Below the pieces are notes generated by a model. The model ran no database searches, had not been told where the DNA came from, and saw only the letters and a list, made by a program, of their open reading frames with translations. 64,000 nucleotides of DNA from Olavius sp. associated proteobacterium Delta 1 (lineage in GTDB: Bacteria > Desulfobacterota > Desulfobacteria > Desulfobacterales > JAFDCJ01). Positions 63,070 through 64,000 of this stretch are shown here, one piece after another. The translations under genes and the position numbers were made by a program. The stretch covers positions 1-64,000 of the forward strand of contig CACVKW010001104.1 of NCBI GenBank assembly GCA_902749685.1, given 5' to 3'. Position 1 is the stretch's first letter. Each line of letters opens with the position of its first letter.

Positions 63070-64000
63070 CTATCGAGTTACCTTTATGGTTACCTGGTCG
63101 ATAGCTGTTGCATCCAGGTCGTCGGTCACTTCCAATTCAAACACCAGCGTTCTGGTTGCACCGCGCCTGGTCCTGGGTGCTGCAAAATTCGCCACGGCGG
63201 AATTGGCGTTTTTTATTGATACGGCTTTTCCGGCTACCTGGGTCCAGTGATATTGGATGATTTGACCATCCGCGTCACTTGATCCGCTACCGTCCAGATA
63301 CACGCGTTGCCGCGGGCCGACCGTTTGGTCACTGCCGGCGTCGGCAACCGGTGCATCATTGGGGGGCGGCGTGCCGCCACCACCACCACCGCCGGTACCA
63401 TCACCGGTTTCGTTAAACTGACTGATAAAAGCATCCGAGGTGCCGCCGTTATAGGTCTTATCAAAAGCGCCGGCCGTTGTTGGAAAATCGGCCGACCGGG
63501 TATAGCCGGCGGCATAAACCAGACCCGCCTCATCGACGGCAATAACATTCGGCCGATCTTCTCCCGACCCACCGATAAAACTACCGTACAACAATTGCGA
63601 CCAATCGGCGGATAGCTTAACCACAAAGCCGTCTGCGACGGGAGTGGCATAGGTGCCGGAGGGATTACACTGACCGTCGCTGCCGCAGCTGGTGTCGGCG
63701 CCATTGCCGAAGGTGGGGAAATCCGGGGAAATGGTTTCACCGGTAACATAGACGTCACCGCTTGCATCCAACGCGATGGAACGGCAAGACTCACCATCAG
63801 AGCCGCCCAGATATGTCAATGCAAGTGGGTCTTGCAAATCCAAGGCGTATTTGGCGACAAAGCAATCGGGCCTTGGCACCAATAACGATCCCACGCCATC
63901 ACAAACACCATCCGTACCGCAGCTGGTATCAAACGCACCGCCGGTAGCGGGCAAATCATTCATGTAAGTCTGACCGGCCGTTACGACATAATCCGCACCA
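63070..64000 (-). CDS. secreted beta-propeller (SBBP-repeat) protein with PKD-like domain, partial
   Basis: The frame is open at the window edge, so the N-terminus lies beyond 64000; about 309 residues are seen. It has SBBP-type repeats (GDVYVTGETISPDFPTFG; GLVYAAGYTRSADFPTTAGAF) with Cys-bearing loops (DTSCGxDGxC), a Gly-rich linker (GTGGGGGGGTPPP), and a C-terminal PKD/Ig-like domain (PVADAGSDQTV, LDGSGSSDADGQI, FELEVTDD). Such proteins are usually extracellular. The T-E-V-T-D-D ending suggests the protein ends naturally here. Confidence 0.82.
   Translation of the reverse strand, partial: GADYVVTAGQTYMNDLPATGGAFDTSCGTDGVCDGVGSLLVPRPDCFVAKYALDLQDPLALTYLGGSDGESCRSIALDASGDVYVTGETISPDFPTFGNGADTSCGSDGQCNPSGTYATPVADGFVVKLSADWSQLLYGSFIGGSGEDRPNVIAVDEAGLVYAAGYTRSADFPTTAGAFDKTYNGGTSDAFISQFNETGDGTGGGGGGGTPPPNDAPVADAGSDQTVGPRQRVYLDGSGSSDADGQIIQYHWTQVAGKAVSIKNANSAVANFAAPRTRRGATRTLVFELEVTDDLDATAIDQVTIKVTR

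Overview
The window looks like a chromosomal segment of an anaerobic, metabolically versatile proteobacterium-like organism, most likely in the Desulfobacterota (sulfate-reducer-like). This is inference from gene content: a lutABC lactate module, two LIV-type ABC systems, sigma-54 control, CoA-ligase/SDR/CoA-transferase genes, an acetyl-CoA hydrolase-GNAT fusion, and many word-like degenerate intergenic repeats. No rRNA, tRNA, CRISPR array or intact insertion sequence was found.

Layout. 180-7372 (minus): a FecR-domain secreted protein, then a first LIV operon (SBP-livG-livF-livH-livM) ending in an alpha/beta hydrolase. 7612-15699 (minus): a second operon (SDR, acyl-CoA ligase, SBP, livH, livM, livG, livF, lone receiver protein). 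15967-23463 (plus): a sigma-54 activator, a haloalkane dehalogenase with all five catalytic residues, a membrane sensor kinase whose stop overlaps a truncated receiver gene, a GAF protein and an acetyl-CoA hydrolase/GNAT fusion. Sigma-54-like -24/-12 elements precede both LIV operons.

23592-43577 is a carbohydrate island: a CUT2 (ribose-type) ABC transporter with two permeases, an Old Yellow Enzyme, three Gfo/Idh/MocA dehydrogenases, two TIM-barrel isomerase/epimerase-like proteins, a zinc alcohol dehydrogenase, an L-fucose-isomerase-like protein, an FGGY kinase, GntR and DeoR regulators, a flavodoxin-like protein and two decayed genes. The mix of dehydrogenases and TIM-barrel proteins resembles oxidation-elimination-hydration-reduction pathways for anhydrosugars or glycosides (levoglucosan type). 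It is the best candidate here for an undescribed catabolic system.

43782-45416 is an ArsR regulator with an ArsP-like permease. 46221-53972 (minus) is a complete trpLEGDCFBA operon with a leader peptide holding three consecutive Trp codons, two tandem terminators, and long repeat-filled spacers, one of which carries two hairpins with perfectly complementary loops. 54371-54996 is a Phd/VapC toxin-antitoxin pair with a near-consensus promoter. 55317-58147 is lutABC. The last 6 kb hold a GIY-YIG/transposase chimeric relic, a secreted tannase/feruloyl-esterase family protein, a PEBP-family protein, a frameshifted transposase relic, a PilZ protein and the C-terminal part of a secreted beta-propeller/PKD-like protein that runs off the window.
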